64,000 nucleotides of DNA from Rahnella inusitata (GCF_003263515.1 NZ_JYDE01000042.1:1-64000); one strand, 5' to 3'. Counted from the first letter of the stretch, positions 28,642 to 39,009 are shown. The notes: generated from the letters alone by a model not told the origin. Made by a program: numbers and translations.

Positions 28642-29595
28642 TTAGTGTCCGTAACGCAAGCGCAGAGCTTCCGGGTAGGGCTCGAAATATCGCTGATCGG
28701 CCAGATACGCATCCGGGTATTCGGACATGTAATGTTTGAGCAACGTGATTGGGGCCAGAAGCGGCTGCATTCCCTGACGATAGCGGTCGATAAGCCCCGC
28801 CAGTTCCTGACGCTGTGCAGAAGTGAGCTGTTTACGGAAATAGCCCTGCACATGCATCAGCACATTGGTGTGATTACGTCGGGTGGCTTTGTGATTAAGC
28901 AGAGTCATCAGCCGCTGGCGATATTCGACGAAATAATCTTCCAGCGATGTCCATTCGGCCATCGCGGCGACAAAACGCCCCAGTTCCCGGTATGCCGGCT
29001 GCGAATGCGCCAGTAAAGAGAGTTTGTAACGGCTGTGGAACGCCATCAGTTTGCCGCGTGTCAGGCCGCTTTCACGCAGCTGATTCAGCTCGAAAAGGGT
29101 AAATACGCGCTCGACAAAATTCTCGCGAATGACCGGATCGTTCAGCCGCCCGTCTTCTTCCACGGGCAGCCATGGATGCTGTTTCATCAGCTCGGCGGTA
29201 TAGATACCCACGCCACTCTTCTTGGCATCTTTGCCGTTGGCGCTGTAAACCCGCACGCGTTCCATGCCGCAGCTCGGAGATTTGGCGCAGACGATATAAC
29301 CACAAAGCTGCGTTAACGGCGCGACGCGCTTTTCAGCGTAGCTCTGCATTTTTTCAGTGATATCGATGGTTTCATCATTGCTGAAGCGCATCGCGACGCC
29401 TTCGTCCATTCTGACCAGCCGCAATGCCGGGCGCGGTGTTGGCAGTCCGATAGCCATTTCCGGACAGATCGGTTCGAAGCGAACATAAGGCGCCAGCTGC
29501 TCTACGGCAAAGGCGTACCGCTTGTGGCCGCCATCGAAGCGGACTTTGTCGCCCAGCAGGCATGCGCTGATGCCGATAGGGATTGTTTTTGTCAT
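28642..29595 (-). CDS. ybgA: YbgA, DUF523-DUF1722 fusion protein
   Basis: 317 residues. DUF523 fills about 1-150 (IGISACLLGDKVRFDGGHKR, CAKSPSCGMERVRVY with conserved cysteines); DUF1722 fills about 190-305 (LMAFHSRYKLSLLAHS, HTNVLMHVQGYFRKQL). E. coli YbgA has only the DUF1722 half. The pair ybgA-phr is kept together in many gammaproteobacteria, hinting at a role in light or DNA-damage response; the reaction is unknown. Confidence 0.93.
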   Translation of the reverse strand: MTKTIPIGISACLLGDKVRFDGGHKRYAFAVEQLAPYVRFEPICPEMAIGLPTPRPALRLVRMDEGVAMRFSNDETIDITEKMQSYAEKRVAPLTQLCGYIVCAKSPSCGMERVRVYSANGKDAKKSGVGIYTAELMKQHPWLPVEEDGRLNDPVIRENFVERVFTLFELNQLRESGLTRGKLMAFHSRYKLSLLAHSQPAYRELGRFVAAMAEWTSLEDYFVEYRQRLMTLLNHKATRRNHTNVLMHVQGYFRKQLTSAQRQELAGLIDRYRQGMQPLLAPITLLKHYMSEYPDAYLADQRYFEPYPEALRLRYGH

Positions 29596-29662
29596 TGTCA
29601 GCTCCCGACGTTGAAGTGAAAAAAGGGAGTGTCAGTGATTCATCACTCTCATGTATTACTCA

Positions 29663-29694
29663 GTATAAGTTATACATAAAAATAATGTTGTACA
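29663..29694 (-). promoter_or_regulatory. Candidate operator/promoter of ybgA-phr
   Basis: On the minus strand TGTACAAC (29694-29687) and TGTATAAC (29676-29669) are near-direct repeats 18 bases apart. The second is part of the perfect palindrome GTATAAGTTATAC (29663-29675), which also contains TATACT as a possible -10. Such boxes recall MerR-type light regulators (LitR/CarH/BluR) that control phr genes in other bacteria; this is inference only. Confidence 0.4.
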
Positions 29695-29712
29695 GGTTTT
29701 CCGAAAGGGCAA

Positions 29713-29742
29713 TAAAAAACCCCGTCTGGAGGACGGGGTTTA
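29713..29742 (-). terminator. Intrinsic terminator of ybfA
   Basis: 8-bp GC stem ACCCCGTC / GACGGGGT with a short loop; on the minus strand it is followed by TTTTTTATTG. It lies about 36 bases after the ybfA stop and ahead of ybgA. Confidence 0.9.
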
Positions 29743-29777
29743 AAAAGGCTGTGTGTTAAATCGATTCAGTTCACAAA

Positions 29778-29993
29778 TCAGTAGAAATCTTGTGTTGCCA
29801 TTTCAGCATGTGCCAACCAGACCGGTTTATCGCTGGTCTTCATCCAGACGCGGTGTAAATAGCTGTAAAAACGGGCGCGATCGGCGCGGAACAGCATGAC
29901 CGGTAAGGCGAGAAGACCGGCGGCCAGCACAAAAGCGCGGCGGGCCAAAATACGGGTCATGGTGTAAGGCGTGTAATCAGACGTAGCTTTCAT
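29778..29993 (-). CDS. ybfA: YbfA, small membrane-associated protein
   Basis: 71 residues from ATG 29993, preceded by a clear AGGAG at seven bases; a longer ORF to 30080 has no support. One hydrophobic segment (about 16-33, [15 protein letters not shown]) is followed by the conserved tail [22 protein letters not shown], which ends TQDFY much as E. coli YbfA ends TGDFY. Function unknown. As in E. coli it is divergent from kdpF and so shares the kdp control region. Confidence 0.93.
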   Translation of the reverse strand: MKATSDYTPYTMTRILARRAFVLAAGLLALPVMLFRADRARFYSYLHRVWMKTSDKPVWLAHAEMATQDFY

Positions 29994-30192
29994 CGCGTTG
30001 CTCCTGTGAAATTTGGAAAGTTTATGGAAACTGGAAGTTGTGAAAAATTTTACGGCAATTGCTGAAATTTTACCACTCATCTGACCACTTTAAAGTGTAA
30101 ATTTTCGCCATTTTCCACCTGACGGTGTAATTGAGTTACAAAATGGTTAACTAAATACGGCGATAAGGTTTCTTTTTAGTTTTTTATTTGCG

Positions 30193-30215
30193 CATTTTTA
30201 TACTTTCTTTACACC
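30193..30215 (+). promoter_or_regulatory. Candidate KdpE operator upstream of kdpFABC
   Basis: ATTTTTATACTTTCTTTACA at 30194-30213 closely resembles the T-rich KdpE binding site of the E. coli kdp promoter (TTTATACTTTTTTTACA). It lies about 85 bases before the kdpF start. Confidence 0.7.
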
Positions 30216-30297
30216 GAAGCCCCCTTTCTTTTCAGGATCTTTGCCCGCGTTTTCTTATTCTCCTCCCAACATAAAAACACACCTGTGGAGGTGGATT

Positions 30298-30387
30298 GTG
30301 ACTGTTGGCGTAATCTGCGGCGCATTGCTGGTTCTTCTGCTGCTCGGCTATCTGGTTTATGCCTTGCTGAATGCGGAGGATTTTTAA
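30298..30387 (+). CDS. kdpF: KdpF, small stabilising subunit of the Kdp potassium ATPase
   Basis: 29-residue membrane peptide (MTVGVICGALLVLLLLGYLV...) starting with GTG after a GGAGG. One helix spans almost its whole length and the end ALLNAEDF matches E. coli KdpF. The stop codon is directly followed by the kdpA ATG. Confidence 0.95.
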   Translation: MTVGVICGALLVLLLLGYLVYALLNAEDF

Positions 30388-32076
30388 ATGGCCGCAACCG
30401 GATTCTTACTGATTGCCAGTTTTATGCTGGTGCTTTTGCTGCTGGCAAAACCACTGGGTAACTTTATTGCTCAACTTATTGAAGGACAGCCTGGCGCATT
30501 TTTGCAGCGCGTAGAAAACGGGGTATTACGCACATCTGGCAGCAGCGATGCTGAAATGAACTGGTGGCAGTACGCGCTGGCGATCATGGTGTTCAACATT
30601 CTGGGGATTATCGTGCTGATGGCCATGCTGATGGCTCAGGGCGCGTTGCCGATGAACCCGCAGCATTTTGGCGGATTGTCGTGGGATCTGGCGTTTAACA
30701 CCGCCGTCAGTTTCGTCACCAATACCAACTGGCAGGCCTACAGCGGCGAAAGCACGCTGAGCTATCTGAGCCAGATGGTCGGTTTGACCGTTCAAAACTT
30801 CCTGTCGGCTGCGACCGGTATCGCCGTGGCGTTTGCCCTGATCCGCGCCTTTGCGCGCCCTTCTGCGCAAACCATCGGTAACGCCTGGACGGATTTATGG
30901 CGCATCACGGTGTATTTGCTGCTGCCGGTGGCCTTCCTGCTGGCACTGTTCTTCGTAAGTCAGGGCGTGATTCAGAATTTCGAAGCTTATCAGCACATCA
31001 CCACGCTGGAAGGTATGCAACAAACGTTGCCTATGGGGCCGGTGGCGTCGCAGGAAGCGATCAAAATGCTGGGCACCAACGGCGGTGGCTTCTTCGGCGC
31101 TAACTCGGCGCATCCGTTTGAAAACCCGACAGCGCTGACCAACATGGTGCAGATGCTGGCGATCTTCATCATCCCTTGCGCCCTGTGCTTTGCGTTCGGT
31201 CGCGTGGTTGGTGACAACCGTCAGGGCAACGCACTGGTGTGGGCGATGTCGGTGATTTTTGTGGTGTCGGTGGTGGTGGTGATGTACGCCGAATTGCAGG
31301 GTAACCCGCACTTCACGGCGCTCGGGGCCAGCAGCAACATCAATATGGAAGGCAAGGAGAGTCGCTTCGGCATTCTCGCCTCAAGCCTGTATGCGGTGGT
31401 GACGACGGCAGCCTCCTGTGGCGCGGTCAACGCGATGCACGACTCCTTCACCGCGCTCGGTGGAATGGTGCCGATGTGGCTGATGCAGATTGGTGAAGTG
31501 GTATTCGGCGGCGTGGGTTCAGGCCTGTACGGCATGTTGCTGTTCGTTCTGCTGACGGTGTTTATCGCCGGGCTGATGATTGGCCGCACGCCGGAATATC
31601 TCGGCAAGAAAATCGACGTTTATGACATGAAGATGACTGCGCTAGCGATCCTGGTCACTCCTACGCTGGTACTGCTCGGCACCGCGCTGGCGCTGGTCAC
31701 CGATGCAGGTCGCGCGGGTATTCTTAACCCCGGCGCGCACGGTTTTAGCGAAGTGTTGTATGCGGTCTCTTCTGCCGCCAACAACAACGGCAGCGCGTTC
31801 GCCGGGCTCAGCGTCAACACGCCGTTCTACAACCTGTTGCTGGCGTTCTGCATGTTCTTTGGCCGCTTTGGCGTGATCCTGCCGGTGCTGGCGATTGCCG
31901 GTTCGCTGGTGGCGAAAAAACGTCAGCAGGCAGGCAACGGCACGCTGCCGACCTCCGGTCCGCTGTTTATCGGCCTGCTGGTCGGGACCGTACTGTTAGT
32001 CGGTGCGCTGACCTTTATTCCGGCGCTGGCGCTGGGGCCGGTCGCGGAACATCTGCAGGTCTGGTCAGCACAATAA
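30388..32076 (+). CDS. kdpA: KdpA, potassium-channel-like subunit
   Basis: 562 residues (557 in E. coli), about ten membrane helices. Four selectivity-filter-like loops of the potassium transporter superfamily can be seen, including [48 protein letters not shown] and [14 protein letters not shown]. It takes potassium from the periplasm in the KdpFABC pump. Confidence 0.98.
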   Translation: MAATGFLLIASFMLVLLLLAKPLGNFIAQLIEGQPGAFLQRVENGVLRTSGSSDAEMNWWQYALAIMVFNILGIIVLMAMLMAQGALPMNPQHFGGLSWDLAFNTAVSFVTNTNWQAYSGESTLSYLSQMVGLTVQNFLSAATGIAVAFALIRAFARPSAQTIGNAWTDLWRITVYLLLPVAFLLALFFVSQGVIQNFEAYQHITTLEGMQQTLPMGPVASQEAIKMLGTNGGGFFGANSAHPFENPTALTNMVQMLAIFIIPCALCFAFGRVVGDNRQGNALVWAMSVIFVVSVVVVMYAELQGNPHFTALGASSNINMEGKESRFGILASSLYAVVTTAASCGAVNAMHDSFTALGGMVPMWLMQIGEVVFGGVGSGLYGMLLFVLLTVFIAGLMIGRTPEYLGKKIDVYDMKMTALAILVTPTLVLLGTALALVTDAGRAGILNPGAHGFSEVLYAVSSAANNNGSAFAGLSVNTPFYNLLLAFCMFFGRFGVILPVLAIAGSLVAKKRQQAGNGTLPTSGPLFIGLLVGTVLLVGALTFIPALALGPVAEHLQVWSAQ

Positions 32077-32119
32077 TGCTGCGTAATTCGTTGAATTAAT
32101 GAATATAGAGATTAATAAA

Positions 32120-34186
32120 ATGACTCGTAAACAACGTGCGCTGTTTGAACCACGCCTGATCCGCACTGCCCTGTGGGATGCGGCAAAAAAGCTGGATCCA
32201 CGCGTTCAGTGGCGCAATCCGGTAATGTTCGTGGTGTATCTGGGCAGTATTCTGACCACGGTTATCTGGCTGGCGATCCTGATGCATCGCACCGACGGCA
32301 GCGCCGCCTTTACCGGCAGCGTGTCGCTGTGGCTGTGGTTCACCGTGCTGTTTGCCAACTTTGCCGAAGCCCTGGCGGAAGGCCGCAGTAAGGCGCAGGC
32401 GCAGAGCCTGAAAGGCGTGCAGAAAACCAGCTGGGCGAAGAAAATTTATGAACCGCGCCCGGATTCGCCGGTGATTAAAGTCGCGGCGGACGAGCTGCGT
32501 AAAGGCGATATGGTGCTGATCGAAGCCGGGGATACCGTGCCGTGCGACGGTGAAGTGCTGGTCGGCGGCGCGTCGGTGGATGAAAGTGCGATCACCGGCG
32601 AATCTGCGCCGGTTATCCGCGAATCCGGCGGCGACTTCTCCTCGGTGACCGGCGGGACGCGCGTGCTCTCCGACTGGCTGGTGGTGCAATGTTCCGCCAA
32701 CCCCGGCGACACTTTCCTCGACCGCATGATTGCCATGGTTGAAGGCGCAAAACGTCGCAAAACACCCAATGAAGTGGCGCTGACTATTTTGCTGGTCGCC
32801 CTGACGCTGGTCTTCGTGCTGGCAACCGCCACGCTTTATCCGTTCTCGCTGTTTAGTGTGGACGCCAGTCATGCCGGTATTCCTGTCACCGTGACCGTGC
32901 TGGTCGCGCTGCTGGTATGCCTGATCCCGACCACCATTGGCGGTTTACTGTCGGCTATCGGCGTGGCGGGAATGAGCCGCATGCTGGAAGCCAACGTGAT
33001 TGCCACCAGCGGCCGTGCGGTGGAAGCCGCCGGTGACGTGGATGTGTTGTTGCTGGATAAAACCGGCACCATCACGCTGGGTAACCGCCAGGCATCGCAG
33101 TTCCTGCCCGCCCCTCAGGTGACGGAACAGGAACTGGCCGATGCCGCGCAGTTATCTTCGCTGGCCGATGAAACGCCGGAAGGCCGCAGTATCGTGGTGC
33201 TGGCAAAACAGCGCTTTAATCTGCGCGAACGCGACATTCATTCGCTCAATGCCACCTTCGTCCCTTTCTCGGCACAAACCCGTATGAGCGGCGTGAACGT
33301 CGGCGACCGCAATATCCGTAAAGGCGCGGTAGACGCTATCCGTCGTCATGTGGAATCCAACGGCGGCACGTTCCCGAAAGCCGTCGACGGGCTGGTGGAA
33401 ACCGTCGCGCGTAAAGGCGGTACGCCGCTGGTGGTGGCCGAAGGCGCGAAAGTGCTGGGTGTGGTCGAACTGAAAGACATTGTTAAAGGCGGCATCAAGG
33501 AACGTTTCGCCGAGCTGCGCAAGATGGGCATCAAAACGGTAATGATCACCGGCGATAACCGTCTGACCGCAGCAGCCATTGCCGCCGAAGCGGGCGTCGA
33601 TGACTTTCTGGCCGAAGCGACGCCGGAAGCCAAACTGGCGCTGATCCGCCAGTACCAGTCGGAAGGCCGTCTGGTGGCCATGACTGGCGACGGCACCAAC
33701 GACGCCCCGGCGCTGGCACAGGCTGACGTGGCGGTGGCGATGAACTCCGGTACTCAGGCTGCGAAAGAAGCCGGGAACATGGTGGATCTGGATTCCAACC
33801 CGACCAAGCTGATTGAAGTGGTGCACATCGGTAAACAGATGCTGATGACCCGCGGCTCGCTGACCACGTTCAGTATCGCCAACGACGTCGCCAAGTATTT
33901 TGCCATCATTCCGGCGGCGTTCGCGGCAACTTATCCGCAGCTGAATGCCCTGAACGTGATGCACCTGACCTCACCGTCTTCGGCCATCATGTCGGCAGTT
34001 ATTTTCAACGCCCTGGTGATTGTGTTCCTGATCCCGCTGGCGCTGAAAGGCGTGAGCTATAAAGCCATGAGCGCCGCATCGCTGTTGCGCCGTAACCTGT
34101 GGATTTATGGCGTGGGCGGTCTGCTGGTGCCGTTTGTTGGTATCAAGCTTATCGACATGATCCTGACCGTTTTACACCTGAGCTGA
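32120..34186 (+). CDS. kdpB: KdpB, P-type ATPase subunit of the potassium pump
   Basis: 688 residues from ATG 32120 ([13 protein letters not shown], the E. coli-type start with AGAG upstream); an in-frame ATG at 32099 would add seven residues and has no ribosome site. P-type ATPase features: actuator loop [12 protein letters not shown], phosphorylation motif [12 protein letters not shown], hinge [16 protein letters not shown], and seven membrane helices. It powers potassium uptake at low external concentration. Confidence 0.97.
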   Translation: MTRKQRALFEPRLIRTALWDAAKKLDPRVQWRNPVMFVVYLGSILTTVIWLAILMHRTDGSAAFTGSVSLWLWFTVLFANFAEALAEGRSKAQAQSLKGVQKTSWAKKIYEPRPDSPVIKVAADELRKGDMVLIEAGDTVPCDGEVLVGGASVDESAITGESAPVIRESGGDFSSVTGGTRVLSDWLVVQCSANPGDTFLDRMIAMVEGAKRRKTPNEVALTILLVALTLVFVLATATLYPFSLFSVDASHAGIPVTVTVLVALLVCLIPTTIGGLLSAIGVAGMSRMLEANVIATSGRAVEAAGDVDVLLLDKTGTITLGNRQASQFLPAPQVTEQELADAAQLSSLADETPEGRSIVVLAKQRFNLRERDIHSLNATFVPFSAQTRMSGVNVGDRNIRKGAVDAIRRHVESNGGTFPKAVDGLVETVARKGGTPLVVAEGAKVLGVVELKDIVKGGIKERFAELRKMGIKTVMITGDNRLTAAAIAAEAGVDDFLAEATPEAKLALIRQYQSEGRLVAMTGDGTNDAPALAQADVAVAMNSGTQAAKEAGNMVDLDSNPTKLIEVVHIGKQMLMTRGSLTTFSIANDVAKYFAIIPAAFAATYPQLNALNVMHLTSPSSAIMSAVIFNALVIVFLIPLALKGVSYKAMSAASLLRRNLWIYGVGGLLVPFVGIKLIDMILTVLHLS

Positions 34187-34207
34187 TTGATTAAAAGGAA
34201 GACCATT

Positions 34208-34801
34208 ATGTCTGTTACACGTATTGCGTATGTTCGCCCGGCTCTGGTGATGACCGTTCTGCTGACGCTGGCCACCGGCGTGGCCTATCCCCTGCTGACC
34301 ACCGGCGTTTCCGAACTGGTGTTCAGCTCGCAGGCACGGGGTTCACTCATCAATGGCAGCAGCGACAAAGTGATCGGATCGGAGCTTATCGGGCAGAATT
34401 TTACCCGCAACGAGTACTTCTGGGGCCGTCCGTCAGTCACGTCCGATTCGCCGTATAACCCGATGGCGTCAGCGGGCAGCAATCTGGCGGCCAGTAATCC
34501 GGCGCTGGATCAGGCGGTGAAAGACCGTATCGCGGCGCTGCGTAAAGCCAACCCGCAAAGCTCCGCCACGGTACCTGTCGATTTGGTCACTGCCAGCGGC
34601 AGCGGGCTGGATCCGCAGATATCCGTGGAAGCGGCGCAATGGCAGGGGCAGCGCATTGCCACCGCCCGCGGGTTGCCACTGGCGCAAGTGAATAAATTGA
34701 TTGATGATAATACATCATCACCGCTGATAGGTTACCTCGGCCCGACGGTGGTCAACGTGCTGAAACTCAATCAGGCGCTGGATAAACTGAAAGCCAACTA
34801 A
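34208..34801 (+). CDS. kdpC: KdpC, potassium ATPase accessory subunit
   Basis: 197 residues from ATG 34208 (AAAAGGAAG upstream). One N-terminal membrane helix (about 9-31) and a periplasmic domain with the conserved GSELIGQNFTRNEYFWGRPS and LAQVNKLIDDNT segments. It supports assembly and potassium affinity of KdpFAB. Confidence 0.97.
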   Translation: MSVTRIAYVRPALVMTVLLTLATGVAYPLLTTGVSELVFSSQARGSLINGSSDKVIGSELIGQNFTRNEYFWGRPSVTSDSPYNPMASAGSNLAASNPALDQAVKDRIAALRKANPQSSATVPVDLVTASGSGLDPQISVEAAQWQGQRIATARGLPLAQVNKLIDDNTSSPLIGYLGPTVVNVLKLNQALDKLKAN

Positions 34802-34815
34802 TGTAGCCAAAATAA

Positions 34816-34841
34816 TTCGGGTCGCAGGAAAGCGGCCCGAA
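34816..34841 (+). other. Hairpin between kdpC and kdpD
   Basis: TTCGGGTCGC (34816-34825) pairs with GCGGCCCGAA (34832-34841) over 10 bp including one G-U pair, loop AGGAAA. No T run follows. It ends six bases before the kdpD ribosome site, so it could mark a processing site separating the pump mRNA from the regulator mRNA. Confidence 0.45.
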
Positions 34842-34855
34842 GTATGAAGGATAAT

Positions 34856-37555
34856 ATGACAGAAGATAACCGCCCCGACCCTGACAGCTTACTGGCGCTC
34901 GCCAATGAGAAGCCGCGCGGGCAACTGAAGGTCTTTTTCGGCGCCTGCGCAGGCGTCGGGAAAACATACGCCATGTTGCAGGAAGCGCAGAGGTTGCGCG
35001 CCACCGGTCTCGATGTGCTGGTCGGTGTGGTGGAAACCCACGGGCGGCAGGAAACGCAGGCTCTGTTGCCGGGGCTGACGCTGTTGCCACCCAAACGCAT
35101 TCACCATCGCGGACGTCAGGTGCAGGAGTTTGACCTCGACGCCGCGCTGGCCCGCCGCCCTGCCCTGATCCTGATGGACGAACTGGCGCACAGCAACGCC
35201 GCCGGTTCGCGCCATCCTAAGCGCTGGCAGGATATTGAAGAATTACTCAATGCAGGTATCGACGTTTTTACCACCGTAAACGTTCAGCATCTGGAAAGCC
35301 TGAACGACGTGGTCAGCGGCGTGACCGGCATTATCATTCGTGAAACCGTTCCCGATCGTCTGTTTGATGATGCCAGCGAAGTGGTGCTGGTGGATTTACC
35401 CCCCGACTCCCTGCGTCAGCGCCTGAAAGAAGGCAAAGTCTATATTCCCGGTCAGGCCGAACGCGCCATCGAGCACTTTTTCCGCAAAGGCAATCTGATT
35501 GCCCTGCGCGAACTTTCCCTGCGCCGCACCGCCGATCGCGTTGACGATCAGATGCGGGAATACCGCGACGATCAGGGCGTCAACCGCGTCTGGCACACCC
35601 GTGATGCGCTGTTGTTATGCATCGGGCATGGCGGCGGCAACGAAAAACTGGTGCGCGTCGCATCGCGTCTGGCGGCGCGCCTCGGCTGTGTCTGGCACGC
35701 TGTTTATGTCGAAACACCGCGTCTGCACCGGTTACCGGAAGGCCAGCGCCGCGCGATTTTACATTCACTGAAACTGGCGCAGGAATTGGGCGCTGAAACT
35801 GCCACGCTTTCCGAGCCGCACGAAGAACAGGCGATTTTGCGCTATGCCCGCGAACATCGCCTGGGCAAAATCATGATGGGCCGCCGGCGTGAAAAACGCT
35901 GGAAACCCGGCGGCAGCTTTGCCGACAAGCTGGCGGATATCGGCCCGGATCTCGACCTGATTATCGTCGGGCTGGAAGATTCCCCTGCCACGCCGGTACG
36001 TAAAGAGCAGGATTCACGTACGTTTGCCGACCGGTTCAGCCGCCAGCTGTGGGGCTGTTCGCTGGCCGTCGCGCTGTGTGCACTGATCACCGTGCTGTCA
36101 CAGTGGCTCATCCCGGCCTTCGATCAGGCCAACCTGGTGATGGTGTATCTGCTCGGCGTGGTGATCGTCGCACTTTTTTATGGCCGCTGGCCGTCCGTAC
36201 TGGCGGCGGTGATTAACGTCGTCAGTTTTGACTTATTCTTCGTGCAGCCGCGCGGCTCGCTCGCCGTCACCGACGCGCAGTATCTGGTGACTTTCGGCGT
36301 GATGCTGCTGGTCGGTATTCTGATCGGGAATCTCACCGCCGGTGTACGTTATCAGGCGCGTATCGCCCGCCACCGCGAAAAACGCGCACAACATCTGTAT
36401 GAGATGTCGAAAAGCCTCAGTCAGGCGCTGACGCCGGAAGCCATCGCGCAAACCAGCCGCCACTTTATCTCCTCCAGCCTGCACGCCAAAACCGCCATTC
36501 TGCTGCCGCAGGAAAATGGCGAACTGGCGCAGCCTGCCGGAGAAGTCACGTCGATTGTCGTAGACGACGCCATCGCGCGCTGGAGTTTTGATAAGAAACT
36601 GCCCGCCGGTGCGGGCACTGATACCCTGCCCGGCGTGCCGTATCAGTTACTGCCGCTGGTGGCGTCCGGGGGATCCTGCGGGCTGCTGGCGGTGGAGCCC
36701 ACCAATATTCGCCAGCTCTTGGTGCCGGAACAGCAGCGTTTGTTGCAGACCTTTACCGTGCTTATCGCCAATGCCCTCGACCGCCTGCATCTGGCTGCAC
36801 GTGCGGAATCTGCACGGCTGGAAACCGAGCGCGAGCAGCTGCGCAACTCACTGCTTTCGGCCCTCTCTCACGATTTACGCACGCCGCTCACCGTTCTGTT
36901 CGGACAGGCGGAAATCCTGACGCTGGATCTGGCATCGGAAGGCTCGAAGCACGCACCGCAGGCCAGCCAGATCCGCCAGCAGGTGCTGAGCACTACACGG
37001 CTGGTGAACAATTTACTGGATATGGCGCGTATTCAGTCGGGCGGGTTTAATCTGCGCAAAGAGTGGCAGTCGGTTGAAGAGATCACCGGCAGCGCGTTAC
37101 GGATGCTGGAACCGGTGCTGGCGAACGACAATATCAAAATCGATTTACCGCCAGAAATGGTGCTGGTGAACTGCGATGCCAGCCTGATCGAGCGGGTGCT
37201 GATCAATCTGCTGGAGAACGCTCATAAATACGCTGGGATCGGCGCAACCATCGGTATCAAAGCCACGCCGCTGGAGGAATGGCTGGAGATCGAAGTCTGG
37301 GATAACGGCCCCGGCATTGGGGCGGGAACCGAGCAAAAAATCTTTGAGAAATTCGCACGCGGGAATAAAGAATCGGCCATTCCGGGCGTGGGGTTGGGAT
37401 TAGCCATTTGTCGTGCCATTATTGAGGTGCACGACGGACGGATCTGGGCAGAAAACGGCCCGAACGGCGGTGCGCGTTTCCGTTTCAGGCTGCCGCTGGA
37501 AGCTTTGCCTGATATGGAGAATGACATGGAAAAAGACATCGGCGAGGCCCCGTGA
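34856..37555 (+). CDS. kdpD: KdpD, sensor kinase for potassium limitation
   Basis: 899 residues from ATG 34856 (AAGGA just upstream); ATG 34844 is an alternative. Domains in order: N-terminal KdpD domain with Walker A FGACAGVGKTYAML; Usp-like domain (about 245-365); four membrane helices (about 395-495); GAF-like region (about 520-650); HisKA with phospho-acceptor His in SHDLRTPLTVLFGQ; HATPase_c with NLLENAHKYAG and GVGLGLAICRAI. It phosphorylates KdpE. Confidence 0.98.
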   Translation: MTEDNRPDPDSLLALANEKPRGQLKVFFGACAGVGKTYAMLQEAQRLRATGLDVLVGVVETHGRQETQALLPGLTLLPPKRIHHRGRQVQEFDLDAALARRPALILMDELAHSNAAGSRHPKRWQDIEELLNAGIDVFTTVNVQHLESLNDVVSGVTGIIIRETVPDRLFDDASEVVLVDLPPDSLRQRLKEGKVYIPGQAERAIEHFFRKGNLIALRELSLRRTADRVDDQMREYRDDQGVNRVWHTRDALLLCIGHGGGNEKLVRVASRLAARLGCVWHAVYVETPRLHRLPEGQRRAILHSLKLAQELGAETATLSEPHEEQAILRYAREHRLGKIMMGRRREKRWKPGGSFADKLADIGPDLDLIIVGLEDSPATPVRKEQDSRTFADRFSRQLWGCSLAVALCALITVLSQWLIPAFDQANLVMVYLLGVVIVALFYGRWPSVLAAVINVVSFDLFFVQPRGSLAVTDAQYLVTFGVMLLVGILIGNLTAGVRYQARIARHREKRAQHLYEMSKSLSQALTPEAIAQTSRHFISSSLHAKTAILLPQENGELAQPAGEVTSIVVDDAIARWSFDKKLPAGAGTDTLPGVPYQLLPLVASGGSCGLLAVEPTNIRQLLVPEQQRLLQTFTVLIANALDRLHLAARAESARLETEREQLRNSLLSALSHDLRTPLTVLFGQAEILTLDLASEGSKHAPQASQIRQQVLSTTRLVNNLLDMARIQSGGFNLRKEWQSVEEITGSALRMLEPVLANDNIKIDLPPEMVLVNCDASLIERVLINLLENAHKYAGIGATIGIKATPLEEWLEIEVWDNGPGIGAGTEQKIFEKFARGNKESAIPGVGLGLAICRAIIEVHDGRIWAENGPNGGARFRFRLPLEALPDMENDMEKDIGEAP

Positions 37556-38241
37556 CCGCATCCCACATCAATATTTTGATTGTTGAAGACGAAAAAGAAA
37601 TCCGCCGCTTTGTGCGCACAGCGCTGGAAGCGGAAGGCTTACGGGTGTTTGAAAGTGAAACATTGCAGCGCGGGCTGATTGAGGCCGGCACGCGAAAACC
37701 GGATCTGATTATTCTCGATCTCGGTTTACCGGACGGTGACGGCCTGACCTATATTCGCGATTTGCGCCACTGGAGCGCCATCCCGATCATTGTGTTGTCC
37801 GCACGCACCCGCGAAGAAGACAAGATTGCCGCGCTGGATGCCGGTGCCGATGATTTTCTCACCAAGCCGTTTGGCGTCGGTGAACTGCTGGCGCGTGTTC
37901 GCGTGGCGCTGCGCCGTCAGGCAAACAGCTCGCAGGAAAGCCCGCTGGTGACGTTTTCCGATGTGACTGTCGATCTGATCAACCGCCGCGTTCAGCGTAA
38001 CGGTGAAGATTGTCATCTGACGCCGATCGAGTTTCGCCTGCTGGCCGAGTTGCTGGCAAACAGCGGCAAAGTCATTACTCAGCGTCAGTTATTGAGCCAC
38101 GTTTGGGGCCCGAATTACGTCGAACACAGCCATTATCTGCGCATCTACATGGGGCATTTACGCCAGAAACTGGAGGCCGACGCCACCCGTCCGCGTCATC
38201 TACTGACGGAAACCGGCGTGGGCTATCGCTTTATGCCGTAG
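37552..38241 (+). CDS. kdpE: KdpE, OmpR-family response regulator
   Basis: 229 residues from GTG 37552, overlapping the kdpD stop by four bases (GTGA). Receiver domain 1-120 with the acidic pair near residue 12, the phospho-acceptor Asp in LIILDLGLPDGDGL and the Lys in FLTKPFG; winged-helix DNA-binding domain 130-225. Activates kdpFABC. Its 3' end overlaps the convergent PadR gene by 11 bases. Confidence 0.98.
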   Translation: MTASHINILIVEDEKEIRRFVRTALEAEGLRVFESETLQRGLIEAGTRKPDLIILDLGLPDGDGLTYIRDLRHWSAIPIIVLSARTREEDKIAALDAGADDFLTKPFGVGELLARVRVALRRQANSSQESPLVTFSDVTVDLINRRVQRNGEDCHLTPIEFRLLAELLANSGKVITQRQLLSHVWGPNYVEHSHYLRIYMGHLRQKLEADATRPRHLLTETGVGYRFMP

Positions 38242-38962
38242 GGGCTTCGGGTGCGTCATTGTCGGTTTTAACGGGCGCAAATTCCGCTTCAATACTTTCT
38301 GCCGCCTGCTGCAAAATCGCGCTCACGCGCAGTACCTGCTCCGGTGTTAAATCATCACGCATCATGTTGCCGCGCAGTGCATGTTTCAGGCGATGCATGG
38401 TCTCATGAATGCCTTCCGCCAGATTGTTTTCCTTCGGTCGGGTAGCTCCGGCCAGACGGGCAAAGATCACGTCCACCGCATCCTGATGCTGCGCCAGTTC
38501 GGTTTTACCGGCTTCGGTTAACTGATAGCTTTTGCGACCATTTCCGGTGGCCACGGCTTCCAGAAAATCTTGTTCTTCCAGCAGGGTCAGCGTCGGATAA
38601 ATCACCCCCGGACTTGGCACATACAGGCCAGAAGAAGCTTCTTCGATGGCTTTGATCAGCTCATACCCGTGACTCGGTTTCTTGGCCACCAGCGCCAGCA
38701 GAACGCGGCGTAAATCACCATGCTCGAACAGACGATGCACACCGCGTTCGCCGCGAGGACCGCCCCGGCGACCTTCGCCACGACCACCGCGACGCGCACG
38801 CCCTTCTTCTCCATGCTCTTCACCGCGATGACGTCCGTCACGGCGCAATGCATGACGTTCGCTGTGACCGCTCATGTCTGATTCATGACGGCAATGGCCG
38901 CGGTGCCCTTCTTCCCTGCTTGTGTGACCGCGATGACGGCCTTCAAACATTTTGCTAAACAT
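38231..38962 (-). CDS. PadR-family repressor with His-rich N-terminal extension (YqjI-like)
   Basis: 243 residues. Residues 1-75 are a low-complexity His/Arg/Gly/Glu segment (about ten histidines among the first 45, one cysteine in GHCRHE); residues about 80-160 are the PadR winged helix (LVAKKPSHGYELIKAIEEAS, YVPSPGVIYPTLTLLEEQ); the rest is helical, for dimerisation. E. coli YqjI has the same plan: a metal-binding His/Cys-rich head before PadR, responding to nickel and regulating a ferric reductase. Here cysteines are almost lacking, so metal choice may differ. A perfect palindrome just upstream suggests autorepression. No yqjH neighbour is present. Confidence 0.85.
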   Translation of the reverse strand: MFSKMFEGRHRGHTSREEGHRGHCRHESDMSGHSERHALRRDGRHRGEEHGEEGRARRGGRGEGRRGGPRGERGVHRLFEHGDLRRVLLALVAKKPSHGYELIKAIEEASSGLYVPSPGVIYPTLTLLEEQDFLEAVATGNGRKSYQLTEAGKTELAQHQDAVDVIFARLAGATRPKENNLAEGIHETMHRLKHALRGNMMRDDLTPEQVLRVSAILQQAAESIEAEFAPVKTDNDAPEAPTA

Positions 38963-38975
38963 ATTTTATGTCCTA

Positions 38976-39009
38976 TTTAGATATATCGAATTATTTCGAT
39001 ATATCTAAA
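38976..39009 (-). promoter_or_regulatory. Operator palindrome of the PadR gene
   Basis: Exact 15-bp arms TTTAGATATATCGAA and TTCGATATATCTAAA around TTAT, beginning 14 bases before the PadR start codon. A third copy of the half-site, TTTAGATATATC, lies at 39049-39060. Placement over the translation start region suits autorepression by the PadR protein; I infer the match of protein to site from adjacency. Confidence 0.75.
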
